Positions 53,658 to 62,658 of a DNA stretch of 64,000 nt are shown here, one piece after another; positions within the stretch are counted from its first letter, which is position 1, and the number at the start of each line of letters is the position of its first letter. Source of the stretch: Myxococcales bacterium. Its GTDB lineage: Bacteria > Myxococcota_A > Bradymonadia > UBA7976 > UBA1532. A model generated the notes under the pieces. That model was not told the origin of the DNA and made no database searches. It was given only the letters and a program-made list of their open reading frames with translations. The stretch covers positions 1,054,001 to 1,118,000 of the forward strand of contig JACKDP010000001.1 in NCBI GenBank assembly GCA_020633435.1. Reading direction: 5' to 3'. The translations under genes and the position numbers were made by a program.

Positions 53658-56015
53658 ATGTCCACCGACGCCCCCCGCCCCACCGGCACCGAGGTCATCG
53701 CCGGCGACTCCCAGGACGAGTGGCAGGCGCCGGCCATCGCGCTGCCATCGGGCCCGACGCGCTACGCCGTCCTGCAGGACCTCGCCCGGGGCAGCATGGG
53801 GGCCATCAAGGTCGCCAAGGACCCCACGCTGGAGCGCCTGGTGGCCCTGAAGGTGCTGGATCCGGCCGCGGCCGTGCCCAACGCCGAGGCGCGCTTCCTG
53901 GACGAGGCGCGCATCACCGCCCAGCTCCAGCACCCGAGCGTCGTGGCGGTGCACGCCATCGACACCGATGCCGAGGGGCGGCCCTACTTCACCATGCAGC
54001 TCATCGAGGGGCGCACCCTGCGCGACATCCTCGACGGCCTGGCCCGCGGCGAGCCCGACGACGTGCGCCGCTTCGGCCGGGCCCGGCTGCTGGGCATCGT
54101 CATCCAGATCTGCAACTGCATCGCCTACGCCCACAGCCGCGGGGTGCTGCACCGCGACCTGAAGCCCGAGAACGTCATGCTCGGGGAGTTCGGCGAGGTC
54201 TTCGTGATGGACTGGGGCCTCGCGAAGATCGTCCGCGCCGACGTGCGCAACCCGGTCGTCGGCGGGCGCCCCGACGACGCCCAGTTCCGCACCCGGGCCG
54301 GCGACGTCACCGGCACCCCGGCGTACATGCCGCCCGAGCAGGCGCTGGGCCTCGTGGACGCCCTGAGCACGCGCTCCGACATCTTCTCCATCGGCGCAAT
54401 CCTCTATGAAATCCTGACGTTGCGGCCGCCGTTCGTGGCGGCGGACGCGCGGGAGGTGCTGCGGCTGGCCCAGCGCGGGGCCGTCGTCGCGCCGTCGGAG
54501 GTGGCGCCGGACGCCGAGATCCCGCCCATCCTGGAGACGCTCGTGATGACGTGCCTCGCCCGGGATCCCACCGATCGGCCGGTGGACGCGGCGGCGCTGC
54601 GCGACGAGCTGGAGAGCTGCCTGACGGGGGGCGGCGCCCTGCTGCACCAGGTGCGGGCCACCGGGCCCACGCTGCGCGAGGCGGCCCGGGCCAGCCAGCT
54701 CTTCCGCGATCTGGCCCGCCGGCGGCGGCGCCTGAGCCGGGAGGCCCTGACGGAGGCCGCCCTGCGCCTGCCCTTCGATCCGCTCGACGAGGTGGAGGCG
54801 GCGTGGGCCCAGGCGGACCGGCTGCGCGACCTGGAGGTGGAGCTGGAGCAGGCGTTCGAGGACGCCGTGGCCCGCTTCCACCAGGTGCTCGCCGAGGAGC
54901 CCGCCCACGCCAGCGCCCACGACGGCCTGCGCGACCTGCTCTGGTACCGGTTCCTGGAGGCGGAGCGCTTCGGCGACGAGGCCGGGATGACGGTGTTTCG
55001 CAGCCTCGCCCAGCAGCACGACCGCCGCGACCTGCTGCGGCCGGCCCTCCAGGGGGACGGCAGCCTGACGGTCTACGTCCAGCCGCCCGAGGCGACGCTG
55101 CGGCTGGAGCGCCAGGTGGTGCGGGCCCGCCGGCTGGTGGGCGAGCCCGCGGGGCAGCCGACGCCCGGGCTCCCCCTCCCCGTCGCGATGGGCAGCTACG
55201 TGCTGGTGGTCGAGGCCCCGGGGCACGAGCCCCAGGCCGTGCCGCTGCTCGTCGCGCGCCAGGAGCCGGTGGAGGTGACGGTGAGCCTGGTGGCCGCCGG
55301 CGCCCTGCCGCCGGGCCTGGCGCTGGTGCCGGGCGGCCCGTTCCTGCAGGGCACCCGCGCGCCCTTCGTGCTCGGCCCGCCCGTGGCGCGCGTCCAGCAG
55401 CCCACCTTCCTCATCGCCCGCACCCCCGTCACGGTGGCCGACTACGCCGACTTCGTTAACGACCAGGCGGTCGAGCTGCGCGGCAGCCTCCTGCCCTCGC
55501 CCTGGCCCGAGGGCCGCGACGGCCGCGTCTACCCCGAGGGCCCCGACGGCACGCCCATGACCGGGCTCACGCTGGCCCAGGTCCGCCGCTACCTGACGTG
55601 GCGCCGCGAGCGCGACGGCCTGCCGTGGCGCCTGCCGACGGCGGCGGAGTGGGAGAAGGCGGGGCGCGGCGTCGATGGCCGCGCCTTCCCGTGGGGTGAC
55701 GTCTGGGAGCCGGGCTTCTGCCGCTGCGTGGAGGGCCCCGAGGGCGGCGCGCCGAGCCCCGTGGGCAGCGACACCGACCGGAGCCCCTACGGCGTGCAGG
55801 ACCTGGCGGGCGGCGTGAGGGAGTGGACGTCCACCGAGCACCCGCGCGACCCCCGGCGTCGGGCGGTGAAGGGCGGCAGCTTCGCGGTGGGGCGGGCGTT
55901 CTGCCACCTGGGCGGCTGGGAGTTCCGCAAGGTGGATCAGCCGTCCGCGGACGTGGGCTTCCGGCTGGCGCTCGACGCCTCGGCGGTGCTCGCCGACGAC
56001 CCCGTCGCCCGGTAG
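53658..56015 (+). CDS. Serine/threonine protein kinase fused to FGE-sulfatase (SUMF1-like) domain
   Basis: The 785-residue protein has an N-terminal Hanks-type kinase domain (about 35-320) with glycine loop LARGSMGAIKV, K65 in VALKVL, catalytic D167 in HRDLKPEN and D185 in the DWG form of DFG. These residues look complete, so the kinase should be active. A coiled region and a PEGA-like beta segment (about 450-545, LTVYVQPPEATLRLERQVVR) follow. The C-terminal FGE-sulfatase/SUMF1-like domain (about 555-778) carries LPTAAEWEKAGRG, FPWGDVWEPGFC and GGVREWTS. No membrane segment is seen. Kinase-FGE fusions occur in myxobacteria and planctomycetes; the second domain usually binds rather than oxidises. 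The 3' end overlaps alr antisense by 79 bases. Confidence 0.9.
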   Translation: MSTDAPRPTGTEVIAGDSQDEWQAPAIALPSGPTRYAVLQDLARGSMGAIKVAKDPTLERLVALKVLDPAAAVPNAEARFLDEARITAQLQHPSVVAVHAIDTDAEGRPYFTMQLIEGRTLRDILDGLARGEPDDVRRFGRARLLGIVIQICNCIAYAHSRGVLHRDLKPENVMLGEFGEVFVMDWGLAKIVRADVRNPVVGGRPDDAQFRTRAGDVTGTPAYMPPEQALGLVDALSTRSDIFSIGAILYEILTLRPPFVAADAREVLRLAQRGAVVAPSEVAPDAEIPPILETLVMTCLARDPTDRPVDAAALRDELESCLTGGGALLHQVRATGPTLREAARASQLFRDLARRRRRLSREALTEAALRLPFDPLDEVEAAWAQADRLRDLEVELEQAFEDAVARFHQVLAEEPAHASAHDGLRDLLWYRFLEAERFGDEAGMTVFRSLAQQHDRRDLLRPALQGDGSLTVYVQPPEATLRLERQVVRARRLVGEPAGQPTPGLPLPVAMGSYVLVVEAPGHEPQAVPLLVARQEPVEVTVSLVAAGALPPGLALVPGGPFLQGTRAPFVLGPPVARVQQPTFLIARTPVTVADYADFVNDQAVELRGSLLPSPWPEGRDGRVYPEGPDGTPMTGLTLAQVRRYLTWRRERDGLPWRLPTAAEWEKAGRGVDGRAFPWGDVWEPGFCRCVEGPEGGAPSPVGSDTDRSPYGVQDLAGGVREWTSTEHPRDPRRRAVKGGSFAVGRAFCHLGGWEFRKVDQPSADVGFRLALDASAVLADDPVAR

Positions 56016-57172
56016 AGGGCGTCCTCCACGGCCTCCAGGGGCCGGGGGGCCTCCACGCGGGCGACCTGCGCGCCGATGCGCGCCACCACCTCGTAGTTGA
56101 TCGTCCCCGCCCAGCCCGCCATGGCCTCGGCGCTGATGCGCTCGTCCCCCTGGGCGCCGAGCAGCACCGCCTCGTCCTCCAGGGCCGGGGCCGGCCCGTC
56201 CGTCACGTCGACCATGATGATGTTCATGCAGACGCGCCCGCGGACGGGGGCGCGCCGACCGCCGATGAGGACGTGGGCCAGGTTGCCGAGCTGGCGGTCG
56301 TAGCCGTCGGCGTAGCCCACCGGCAGGATGGCGAGCCGCGTGGGCCGGCTGGTGACGAACGTGAGGCCGTAGCCCACGGCCGCCCCCTCGGGGATGTCCT
56401 TCACCTGGGCGACGCGCGTCTTCCACGTCAGCGCCGGGCGCAGCCCCACCTCGGCGTGCCCCTGCAGGGCCGCCGCCACCCGCGTCTCGCGGGAGGGCCA
56501 CAGCCCGTAGGCGGAGATGCCCAGGCGCACCATGTCGAAGGGGTGGTCCGGCCAGAGCAGCGCCGCCGCGCTGTTGGCGATGTGGCGGATGGGGAGGGCG
56601 TGGCCGGCCGCCCGCAGCGCCGCCACCGCCTCCTCGAAGCGCCCGAGCTGGTAGCGGGCGTAGCGGTGGTCGGTGGTGTCCTCGATGTTGGCGAAGTGGC
56701 TCGCCACCCCCTCCAGCGTCAGGCCCGGGGCCGCCCGGATGCGGTCGGCGAGGGCGAGGGCCTCGGGCAGCTCCAGCCCCTGCCGGTGGTTGCCCGTCTC
56801 CACCTTCAGGTGCAGCCGCGCGCGCACGCCGAGGGCCGCCAGGCGATCCACCGTCTCGGCGTTGTAGACCACCAGCCGGGCCTCCAGGGCCGCCAGCTCC
56901 GCCAGGTCGTCCAGGTGGGCGGGGCCCAGCAGGTAGATGGGGCTCGTCACCCCGGCCGCCCGCAGGGCCCGCACCTCCTCGGGGGCGTGCACGCAGAGCC
57001 AGTCGGCGCCGCCGGCCAGGAAGGCCCGGGCGGCGGGGACGAGGCCGTGGCCGTAGGCGTTGGCCTTCACGGCGACGCTCAGCAGGACGTCTGGCCCCAC
57101 GAGCCGCCGGAAGACCCGCACGTTCTCGGCCAGGGCGGCCGTGTCGATGTCGCACCAGATCAGGGGTCTCAT
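55937..57172 (-). CDS. alr: Alanine racemase
   Basis: Alr makes D-alanine for peptidoglycan. The 411-residue protein begins MRPLIWCDIDTAALAENVRV and has the PLP lysine K36 in VAVKANAYGHG. It also has VETGNHRQGL, MVRLGISAYGLWPS, the catalytic Tyr region AVGYGLTF and VRGRVCMNIIMVDVTD, so the fold is complete. The C-terminal about 25 residues (SSASTAEASSASRK) are a tail outside the family core, and they lie antisense to the 3' end of the kinase gene. The ATG at 57172 fits the family. A strong hairpin terminator for the upstream 6S RNA gene lies between them, so alr must have its own start of transcription. Confidence 0.93.
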   Translation of the reverse strand: MRPLIWCDIDTAALAENVRVFRRLVGPDVLLSVAVKANAYGHGLVPAARAFLAGGADWLCVHAPEEVRALRAAGVTSPIYLLGPAHLDDLAELAALEARLVVYNAETVDRLAALGVRARLHLKVETGNHRQGLELPEALALADRIRAAPGLTLEGVASHFANIEDTTDHRYARYQLGRFEEAVAALRAAGHALPIRHIANSAAALLWPDHPFDMVRLGISAYGLWPSRETRVAAALQGHAEVGLRPALTWKTRVAQVKDIPEGAAVGYGLTFVTSRPTRLAILPVGYADGYDRQLGNLAHVLIGGRRAPVRGRVCMNIIMVDVTDGPAPALEDEAVLLGAQGDERISAEAMAGWAGTINYEVVARIGAQVARVEAPRPLEAVEDALYRATGSSASTAEASSASRKPTSADG

Positions 57173-57235
57173 GGCCCGGCATCAAACGCCCGGGGGGCCC
57201 TCCGGGTCAACCGGGGCGGGGGCGGGGCGGGGGCC

Positions 57236-57269
57236 AGAAAAAGCGAAGGCGCCCCTCGGGGCGCCTTCG
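57236..57269 (-). terminator. Intrinsic terminator downstream of 6S RNA
   Basis: CGAAGGCGCCC (57244-57254) and GGGCGCCTTCG (57259-57269) form a perfect 11-bp stem with a CTCG loop. On the minus strand it is followed by CTTTTT. It ends the 6S RNA transcript just before the alr coding region. Confidence 0.85.
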
Positions 57270-57281
57270 ACACGGACGGAG

Positions 57282-57466
57282 CGTCCGTCGCGCGAATCTT
57301 GGGAAGTTGGATCAAACCCAGACCTGAGACAGGTGGGGAAGGTGGTTGACGACTTCAGGCTTCTGACTACCAGGGCCAGCTTGCTCACCGCCGCCAGGGA
57401 CCGACCCCGTTGGGTTTGGTACAGGGATTGATCGCCCTCCCTCACGCGCTCCGATCGTCCATCCAC
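57282..57466 (-). ncRNA. ssrS: 6S RNA
   Basis: The minus-strand transcript is not protein-like and folds into one long interrupted hairpin. Terminal CGTCCGT/ACGGACG, GCGCG/CGCGC, GGGAG/CTTCCC and CAAACCCA/TGGGTTTG stems close around an open centre. The apical part contains GGTGAGCAAGCTGGCCC and GTCAGAAGCCTGAAG, closely like the GGTGAGCATGCTCGG...GAGAAGCCTTAAAA part of enterobacterial 6S RNA. The length (about 185 nt), own promoter and strong terminator also fit. 6S RNA mimics an open promoter and sequesters sigma-70 RNA polymerase in stationary phase. The exact ends are estimates. Confidence 0.8.
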
Positions 57467-57471
57467 GGACG

Positions 57472-57501
57472 ACTATAGCGGGCTGCGCGGGCCGACTCTA
57501 A
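57472..57501 (-). promoter_or_regulatory. Promoter of 6S RNA
   Basis: On the minus strand TATAGT (57472-57477) lies 18 bp after TTAGAG (57496-57501). An A-tract (AAAAAATCC) directly upstream of the -35 looks like an UP element. Transcription would begin near 57465. Confidence 0.6.
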
Positions 57502-57607
57502 GGATTTTTTCGGGATTATCCTTGCGGATGTCGCCAGGGCAGGTATTTTGGTCGGTTTTTCGCGGGCTTGCGCTCATGCCGCCCAAGCCCCGCGAGGGCC
57601 GCCGCGC
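57502..57607. other. AT-richer gap between 6S RNA promoter and surface protein gene
   Basis: The stretch holds the A-tract upstream of the 6S promoter and the palindrome AAGGAT...ATCCTT. A CGCGGGCTTG/CAAGCCCCGCG imperfect hairpin lies near the end of the surface-protein gene. No clear U-run follows that hairpin in the right direction, so I do not call a terminator. Confidence 0.4.
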
Positions 57608-60151
57608 CTACCGGCGGCGGCGGCGGACCAGGACCGCGGGCAGGGCCAGCAGCAGCAGGGTGATGGGGTTCGGGCTGCGATCGGCCGACAGGTCGCAGGA
57701 GCAGTCCTCGCTGCCGCCGCCCGTCTCGGTGACGCCGGGGCCGGCGTCGTTCTGGATGCCGCCGCCGGCGCCGCCGGCGCCGCCAGCGCCACCAGCGCCC
57801 GCCGCGCCCATGTCGGGCTCGACGGCGCCGCCGCCCATGCCGCCCTCGCCGCCCATGCCACCCTCACCGCCCATGCCCCCCTCGCCGCCGGCGCCGCCGG
57901 CGCCCGGATCCTCGGGGATCCAGGCCGCGACGCACTGGGCCGTGCCGTCCACCAGGGTGCAGGCCTGGTTGATGGGGCACTCGATGCCGAAGCACGGGTC
58001 GGGCGCGCAGGCGTTCTCGATGCAGGTCTGGCCAGACTCGCAGGCGGCCGGGTCGCAGGCGTCGTCCTGGCACTCGTCGTTCACGCAGACCTGGCCGTCA
58101 CCGCAGACCACGCCGCCGCAGCGGATGTCCTCGCACTGCCCGTCCAGGCAGGCCTGGCCGAAGGGGCAGGAGATGCCCGCGCAGGAGAAGACGCACTCGC
58201 CGGCGCGGCAGAAGCTCTCGCCGCCGCACTCCACGCCCGCGCAGGCGCCATCGGGCCGCGGGGTGCAGGCGCCGTTGACGCAGATCTCACCCTCGGCGCA
58301 GTCGCCGCACTCGCTCTCGCACAGGCCGTTGGCCGGGTTGCAGGCCTGGCCGGGGGCGCACTCGATGCCCGCGCAGAAGCTCACGCAGGAGCCGTTGGTG
58401 CAGAGCTGCCCGTCGGGGCACTCCCCCGCCTGGCAGGGGCGGGCGCACTCGCCGAAGACGCAGGCCTGGCCGGCGCCGCAGAGGTCCCCCTCGTCCAGCG
58501 CGCCGTCGCAGTCGTTGTCCTCGCCGTCGCAGCGCTCGCGGGGGGTCGCGCCGCAGGTGCCGCAGTCGTTGCGGGTACCCTCGTCGATGGAGCCGTCGCA
58601 GTCGTTGTCGACGAGGTCGCAGACCTCCTCCACCGGGCTGGTGTCGGCGCGGCAGACGACCTGGCCGGCGGCCGAGCAGGCCAGGTGGCCCACGGCGCAC
58701 TGGCCGGGCAGGCCGGTGCCGCAGCGCTCGGGGGCCACGACCGGCGAGCCGTCGGGCAGGATGTCCGTCAGGTTGTCGCAGTCGTTGTCGATGTTGTCGC
58801 AGATCTCGGGGTTGCCGTCGGGCACGCACAGGTAGCGGTCACAGGCGTCGCCGGTGCCGTCGCCGTCGGTGTCGTCCTGGCCGCGGTTGACGACCTTGGG
58901 GCAGTTGTCGCAGGCGTCGCCTACGCCGTCCTCGTCCTCGTCCGCCTGGTCGGGGTTGGGGATGTCGGGGCAGTTGTCGTCGAAGCCGCAGAGGCCGTCG
59001 CCATCGGGATCGAGGCAGACGCCGCCCAGGGAGCGCTCCAGCGTCAGCAGGGCGAAGAAGTGCGACGACCACTGGTCCCAGCCCGCCGGGCTGCCGTTGA
59101 AGCCGTTGCCCCACGCGCCGTTGGGGTCCTGCCACTGCAGCAGGGTGTAGGCCAGGTCGAAGTAGCTGGAGCGGGGCTCCTCGGGGTAGCCGAGGGCCGC
59201 GGTGTCGCGGTCGCCGAAGGCCTCGGCGTACACGGCGCCGCCCAGGCCGTCGTCGGCCGAGACGGTGAGCGCCTTCTCGGCCGCCCAGAAGTAGTAGAAC
59301 GTCGACGTCGGGGTGAAGCCGCCGATCATGCGGTCGAACGTGTAGTTCTGGCGCATCCAGCCCAGGTCGCCCTGGGCGCGCGGGTCGCCGGCGGGCACCT
59401 CGGCCAGCCGGTAGCACCACAGGTTCGAGGCCGTCATCGACGAGCTGCTGCCGTTGCCGGGGTGGTACTGGCCGCCGCCGTCGGGAGCCTGGTCGGCCAG
59501 CAGGAAGTTCACCACGTTGGGCAGCACCGCGTTGGCGCCCTCGATGACCTGCTCGGCCGCCGAGAGGCCCGCCACCGCGAACTGCGTCGTCGACATGTCG
59601 CCCGACGGCCCGGGGTTGCGGTAGTTCCAGCCGCCCACGTTCTGCGGGGGCTGGTTGCCCTGGTTGTTCTGCAGCGAGACGACGCCGTTGGCGAGGGCCT
59701 GGCTGGCCGTCACCTGGGCGCCCACCGCGTCGGGGCCGCCCGTGGCGATGTAGGCCGCGAGGGCCATGCAGTTGCCGCCGGTCACGTAGACGTAGGGCGC
59801 CTGGTTGGGGTTGGTCATGGAGACCTCCCCGTTGATCAGCGCGGCGGTGGCCCGGATGACCATGGCCTGGTCGTTGGGATCCATGCCGTTGAAGCCGATG
59901 GCGTTGCCCTGCCAGCCGATGCCGCTGCGCTTCTCCAGGAACGACAGGATCCCCAGGAAGTTGTGGCGCGGCTGGCCGCTGAAGGTGCCCATGCCGCGCT
60001 CGGCGTTGCGGGCGTACTGGAGGCCGAAGTTGATGGCCTGGTCGACGGCGCAGGCGAACGGCGTCGCCTGACACTCCTGGGCCTGCGCGGCCCCGCCGGC
60101 CAGCGTGGCCACGGCCGCGCTGCCCGCAAGAATTCGCTTGAGAGCCTTCAT
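57608..60151 (-). CDS. Large surface protein: prenyltransferase-like repeats, thrombospondin-3, MopE, EGF-like, MYXO-CTERM
   Basis: The 847-residue exported protein (signal ending GGAAQAQ) has a helical repeat N-terminal region (about 30-390) reminiscent of prenyltransferase/squalene cyclase repeats. Thrombospondin type 3-like calcium repeats follow (about 395-445, DDNCPDIPNPDQADEDEDG), then three MopE-type motifs (ICDNIDNDCDNLTD, VCDLVDNDCDGSIDEG, RCDGEDNDCDGALDEG). Next come Cys-rich EGF-like units (CAGIECAPGQACNP, CGGVVCGDGQVCVN), a Gly/Met/Glu-rich linker and a MYXO-CTERM tail (CSCDL..., then a hydrophobic helix and RRRRR). The start at 60151 fits the signal peptide. It is probably surface-anchored and calcium-bound. 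No enzymatic residues can be named. Confidence 0.85.
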   Translation of the reverse strand: MKALKRILAGSAAVATLAGGAAQAQECQATPFACAVDQAINFGLQYARNAERGMGTFSGQPRHNFLGILSFLEKRSGIGWQGNAIGFNGMDPNDQAMVIRATAALINGEVSMTNPNQAPYVYVTGGNCMALAAYIATGGPDAVGAQVTASQALANGVVSLQNNQGNQPPQNVGGWNYRNPGPSGDMSTTQFAVAGLSAAEQVIEGANAVLPNVVNFLLADQAPDGGGQYHPGNGSSSSMTASNLWCYRLAEVPAGDPRAQGDLGWMRQNYTFDRMIGGFTPTSTFYYFWAAEKALTVSADDGLGGAVYAEAFGDRDTAALGYPEEPRSSYFDLAYTLLQWQDPNGAWGNGFNGSPAGWDQWSSHFFALLTLERSLGGVCLDPDGDGLCGFDDNCPDIPNPDQADEDEDGVGDACDNCPKVVNRGQDDTDGDGTGDACDRYLCVPDGNPEICDNIDNDCDNLTDILPDGSPVVAPERCGTGLPGQCAVGHLACSAAGQVVCRADTSPVEEVCDLVDNDCDGSIDEGTRNDCGTCGATPRERCDGEDNDCDGALDEGDLCGAGQACVFGECARPCQAGECPDGQLCTNGSCVSFCAGIECAPGQACNPANGLCESECGDCAEGEICVNGACTPRPDGACAGVECGGESFCRAGECVFSCAGISCPFGQACLDGQCEDIRCGGVVCGDGQVCVNDECQDDACDPAACESGQTCIENACAPDPCFGIECPINQACTLVDGTAQCVAAWIPEDPGAGGAGGEGGMGGEGGMGGEGGMGGGAVEPDMGAAGAGGAGGAGGAGGGIQNDAGPGVTETGGGSEDCSCDLSADRSPNPITLLLLALPAVLVRRRRR

Positions 60152-60388
60152 GAGCTGCTGTCCCCCCCAAAACACGGATGCGATGCCGGTGCGTTGCCGC
60201 CCCCCGCGGTGGAGTCACCGGGCGGGGGAAGCGTCACAGGCGGTATTCCCGCACCCCCTGTGACCAGCACTGCACCTTGGCATTGGCCCGGCATCGGCCG
60301 CAAGAGGGCGCGCCGTCGCCGGGGGGTCGGCCGGGCGTTGCCCGGGCGCGGGGGGGCCTGTATGACGTCGGGGGGAAGGGAGGCGAGC
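60152..60388. other. Divergent spacer between surface protein and ABC importer genes
   Basis: The 237-bp spacer separates the surface-protein start (minus) from the importer start (plus). It should hold both promoters. No clear consensus hexamers were found, but GGGAAGGGAGG forms the importer ribosome site. Confidence 0.4.
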
Positions 60389-61453
60389 ATGGCGCGCGTC
60401 GAGCTCGACGGGGTGGCGAAGCGCTATCCCAACGGCTTCCAGGCGGTGAAGGGCGTCGATCTCGACGTCGCGGACGGCGAGTTCATCGTGCTGGTCGGGC
60501 CCTCGGGCTGCGGCAAGAGCACGACGCTGCGCATGGTGGCCGGCCTGGAGAGCATCACAGACGGCGAGCTGCGCATCGACGGCGCCCGCGTCAACGACGT
60601 GGCGCCCCGCGACCGCGACGTGGCGATGGTCTTTCAGTCCTACGCGCTGTACCCGCACATGACCGTCTTCGAGAACATGGCCTTCGCGCTCAAGCTGCGG
60701 AAGACGCCGCCAGCCGAGATCAAGCAGCGCGTGGAGGCGGTGGCCGAGCAGCTCGACATCACCGCCCTGCTGGACCGCCGACCCGCCCAGATGTCCGGCG
60801 GGCAGCGGCAGCGCGTCGCCATGGGCCGCGCCATCGTGCGGCGGCCCCGCGTCTTCCTCTTCGACGAGCCCCTCTCGAACCTCGACGCGAAGCTGCGCCT
60901 CAAGATGCGCATCGAGGTGGCCCGCCTGCACCGCGCCCTGGGGGCCACGAGCCTGTACGTCACCCACGACCAGGTGGAGGCCATGACGCTGGCCGACCGC
61001 ATCGTCCTGATGAAGGACGGCGACGTGCAACAGATCGGGGCGCCCCTCGATCTGTACCACCGGCCCGCCACCGTCTTCGTCGCGACGTTCATCGGCAGCC
61101 CCACCATGAACATCATCGCCGCCAGCGTCGCCGGCGGTCGCCTGGTGGGCGGCGGCCTGGACGCCCCCCTGCCCGCCGGCGCGGCCCCCGCGACGGGGCA
61201 GGCGCTCCAGGTGGGCGTGCGCCCCGTGGACGTCCGCGTCGCCGAGGCCGGCGAGGCCCCGATGCTGCGGGGCGTCGTCGAGGTGGTCGAGCCCATGGGC
61301 AACGAGTCCTTCGTGCACTGCCGGGTGGCCGACGAGCTGATCGTGCTGCGCGAGGAGGGCGAGAGCCGCCGCCAGGCCGGCGAGGCCGTGGCCCTCGTCG
61401 TCACCCCCGAGCGCCTGCACCTCTTCGACGCGGCCACCGGGCGGCGCCTGTGA
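60389..61453 (+). CDS. Carbohydrate ABC importer ATPase (MalK/UgpC/MsmK family)
   Basis: The 354-residue ATPase powers a sugar importer at the cytoplasmic face of the inner membrane. It has Walker A GPSGCGKSTT, Q-loop VFQSYALYPHMTV, signature MSGGQRQRVAMGRA, Walker B VFLFDEPLSNLDA and H-loop VTHDQVEAM, all intact. A C-terminal TOBE/regulatory domain (about 235-350, VRPVDVRVAEAGE) shows it is the MalK/UgpC class. GGGAGG precedes the ATG at 60389. The stop overlaps the next start. The sugar is not determinable, though maltose-type is suggested by the MalF-like permease that follows. Confidence 0.92.
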   Translation: MARVELDGVAKRYPNGFQAVKGVDLDVADGEFIVLVGPSGCGKSTTLRMVAGLESITDGELRIDGARVNDVAPRDRDVAMVFQSYALYPHMTVFENMAFALKLRKTPPAEIKQRVEAVAEQLDITALLDRRPAQMSGGQRQRVAMGRAIVRRPRVFLFDEPLSNLDAKLRLKMRIEVARLHRALGATSLYVTHDQVEAMTLADRIVLMKDGDVQQIGAPLDLYHRPATVFVATFIGSPTMNIIAASVAGGRLVGGGLDAPLPAGAAPATGQALQVGVRPVDVRVAEAGEAPMLRGVVEVVEPMGNESFVHCRVADELIVLREEGESRRQAGEAVALVVTPERLHLFDAATGRRL

Positions 61454-62658
61454 ACCGACGCGAGGCGCTCGGGGCGCTGGCGGGCCTGGCGGCCCTGGCC
61501 TGCGAGGCCGCCCCGGCCGACGGCCCGCTCACGCTCTGGCACGCCTACCGCGGGGGCGAGGCCGCGGGCCTCGAGGCCGCCGTGGCCCGGGTGACGGCGG
61601 CCCAGCCCCACCTGGCCGTGCGCCTCGTCTCCATCCCCTTCGACGCCTTCGTCAACAAGGTCAGCGTGGCCGTGCCCAACGGCAACGGCCCCGACCTCTT
61701 CCTCTTCGCCCACGATCGCGTGGGGGACTGGGCGGCGCGCAACCTCCTGGAACCCTTGGAGTTCTGGGTGGATCCCGCCCTCGCGGACCGCTTCTTCCCG
61801 CGCACCCTCGACGCCCTCGTCTACCGCGGCGCCCTCTACGGCCTGCCGCTGGCGTTCAAGACGCTGGCCCTCTTCCGCGACACCACGCTGGCCCCGGAGG
61901 CCCCCGCCACCACGGACGAGCTCGCGGCGACGGCGCGCGCCCTGCGGGCCCGGGACGCCCGCATCCAGGGCATCGCCTGGGAGCTGGACAGCCTCTACTT
62001 CCACGCCCCGTGGCTGCACGGCTTCGGCGGCCAGGTCTACGCCGACGACCGCGACACCCTGGCCCTCGACCGCCCCGAGGCGGCGGCCAGCCTGGCCTTC
62101 GTGCGCCGCTGGCTGCACGACGAGCGCCTCATCCCCGAGGAGGCCACCAGCGCCGTCATCACCGGCCTCTTCCGGCAGCACAGGCTGGCCTACGTCGTCA
62201 GCGGCCCGTGGTTCCGCGGCGAGCTGGCCGGCCTGGACACCTGGGCCGTGTCGCCCCTGCCGGTCATCAGCGAGACGGGCCGCCCGGCCATGCCCTTCCT
62301 GGGCGTCGAGGCCGTGATGGTCTCGGCGCGCAGCCGCCGCCGTCGCGACGCCTTCGCCCTGGCCCAGGCCCTCGTCGCCGACGACCTGGCCGTGCTGCGC
62401 TGGCGCGAGGGCGGGCAGCTCCCGGCCTCGCGCGCGGTGTACGAGGTGCCCGAGGTGGCCGCCGATCCCATCGCGGGGGCCTTCCGCCGGCAGGTGGACG
62501 CCACCGTCGCCCTGAGCAACCGGCCGCATATGCGCCGGGTCTGGACGCCGATGCAGCGCGCCCTCTCCCGCGCCATCGTGCGGGGCGAGCCGCCCCTCGC
62601 CGCCCTCGCGGAGGCCCGCGCGGCCGTCGAGCGCGCCGCGGCGGAGCCCGACCGATGA
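61450..62658 (+). CDS. Extracellular solute-binding lipoprotein of the importer
   Basis: The 402-residue family 1 binding protein starts at GTG 61450, overlapping the ATPase stop. It has a lipoprotein signal (NRREALGALAGLAALAC). The mature part shows family features: LTLWHAYRGGEAAGLEAAVA, GPDLFLFAHDRVGDWAA, YGLPLAFKTLALFRDT, GQVYADDRDT, RLAYVVSGPWFRGEL and PFLGVEAVMVSA. This is the MalE-like class. Its stop overlaps the permease ATG (ATGA). It would capture sugar in the periplasm and pass it to the MalF-like permease. Confidence 0.9.
   Translation: MNRREALGALAGLAALACEAAPADGPLTLWHAYRGGEAAGLEAAVARVTAAQPHLAVRLVSIPFDAFVNKVSVAVPNGNGPDLFLFAHDRVGDWAARNLLEPLEFWVDPALADRFFPRTLDALVYRGALYGLPLAFKTLALFRDTTLAPEAPATTDELAATARALRARDARIQGIAWELDSLYFHAPWLHGFGGQVYADDRDTLALDRPEAAASLAFVRRWLHDERLIPEEATSAVITGLFRQHRLAYVVSGPWFRGELAGLDTWAVSPLPVISETGRPAMPFLGVEAVMVSARSRRRRDAFALAQALVADDLAVLRWREGGQLPASRAVYEVPEVAADPIAGAFRRQVDATVALSNRPHMRRVWTPMQRALSRAIVRGEPPLAALAEARAAVERAAAEPDR

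Noticed and set aside
54210..54218. DWG in place of DFG as a sign of a dead kinase
   Set aside because: The metal-binding Asp is retained, HRDLKPEN and K65 are intact, and DWG is common in bacterial Hanks kinases.
53547..57185. A 1212-codon minus-strand ORF through the kinase and alr genes
   Set aside because: It lies antisense to the kinase/FGE gene, and over alr it is in the wrong frame; no domain is seen.
57182..57466. A 94-codon minus-strand ORF between alr and the surface protein gene
   Set aside because: It runs through a perfect terminator hairpin and matches a 6S RNA fold; no ribosome site or recognised protein.
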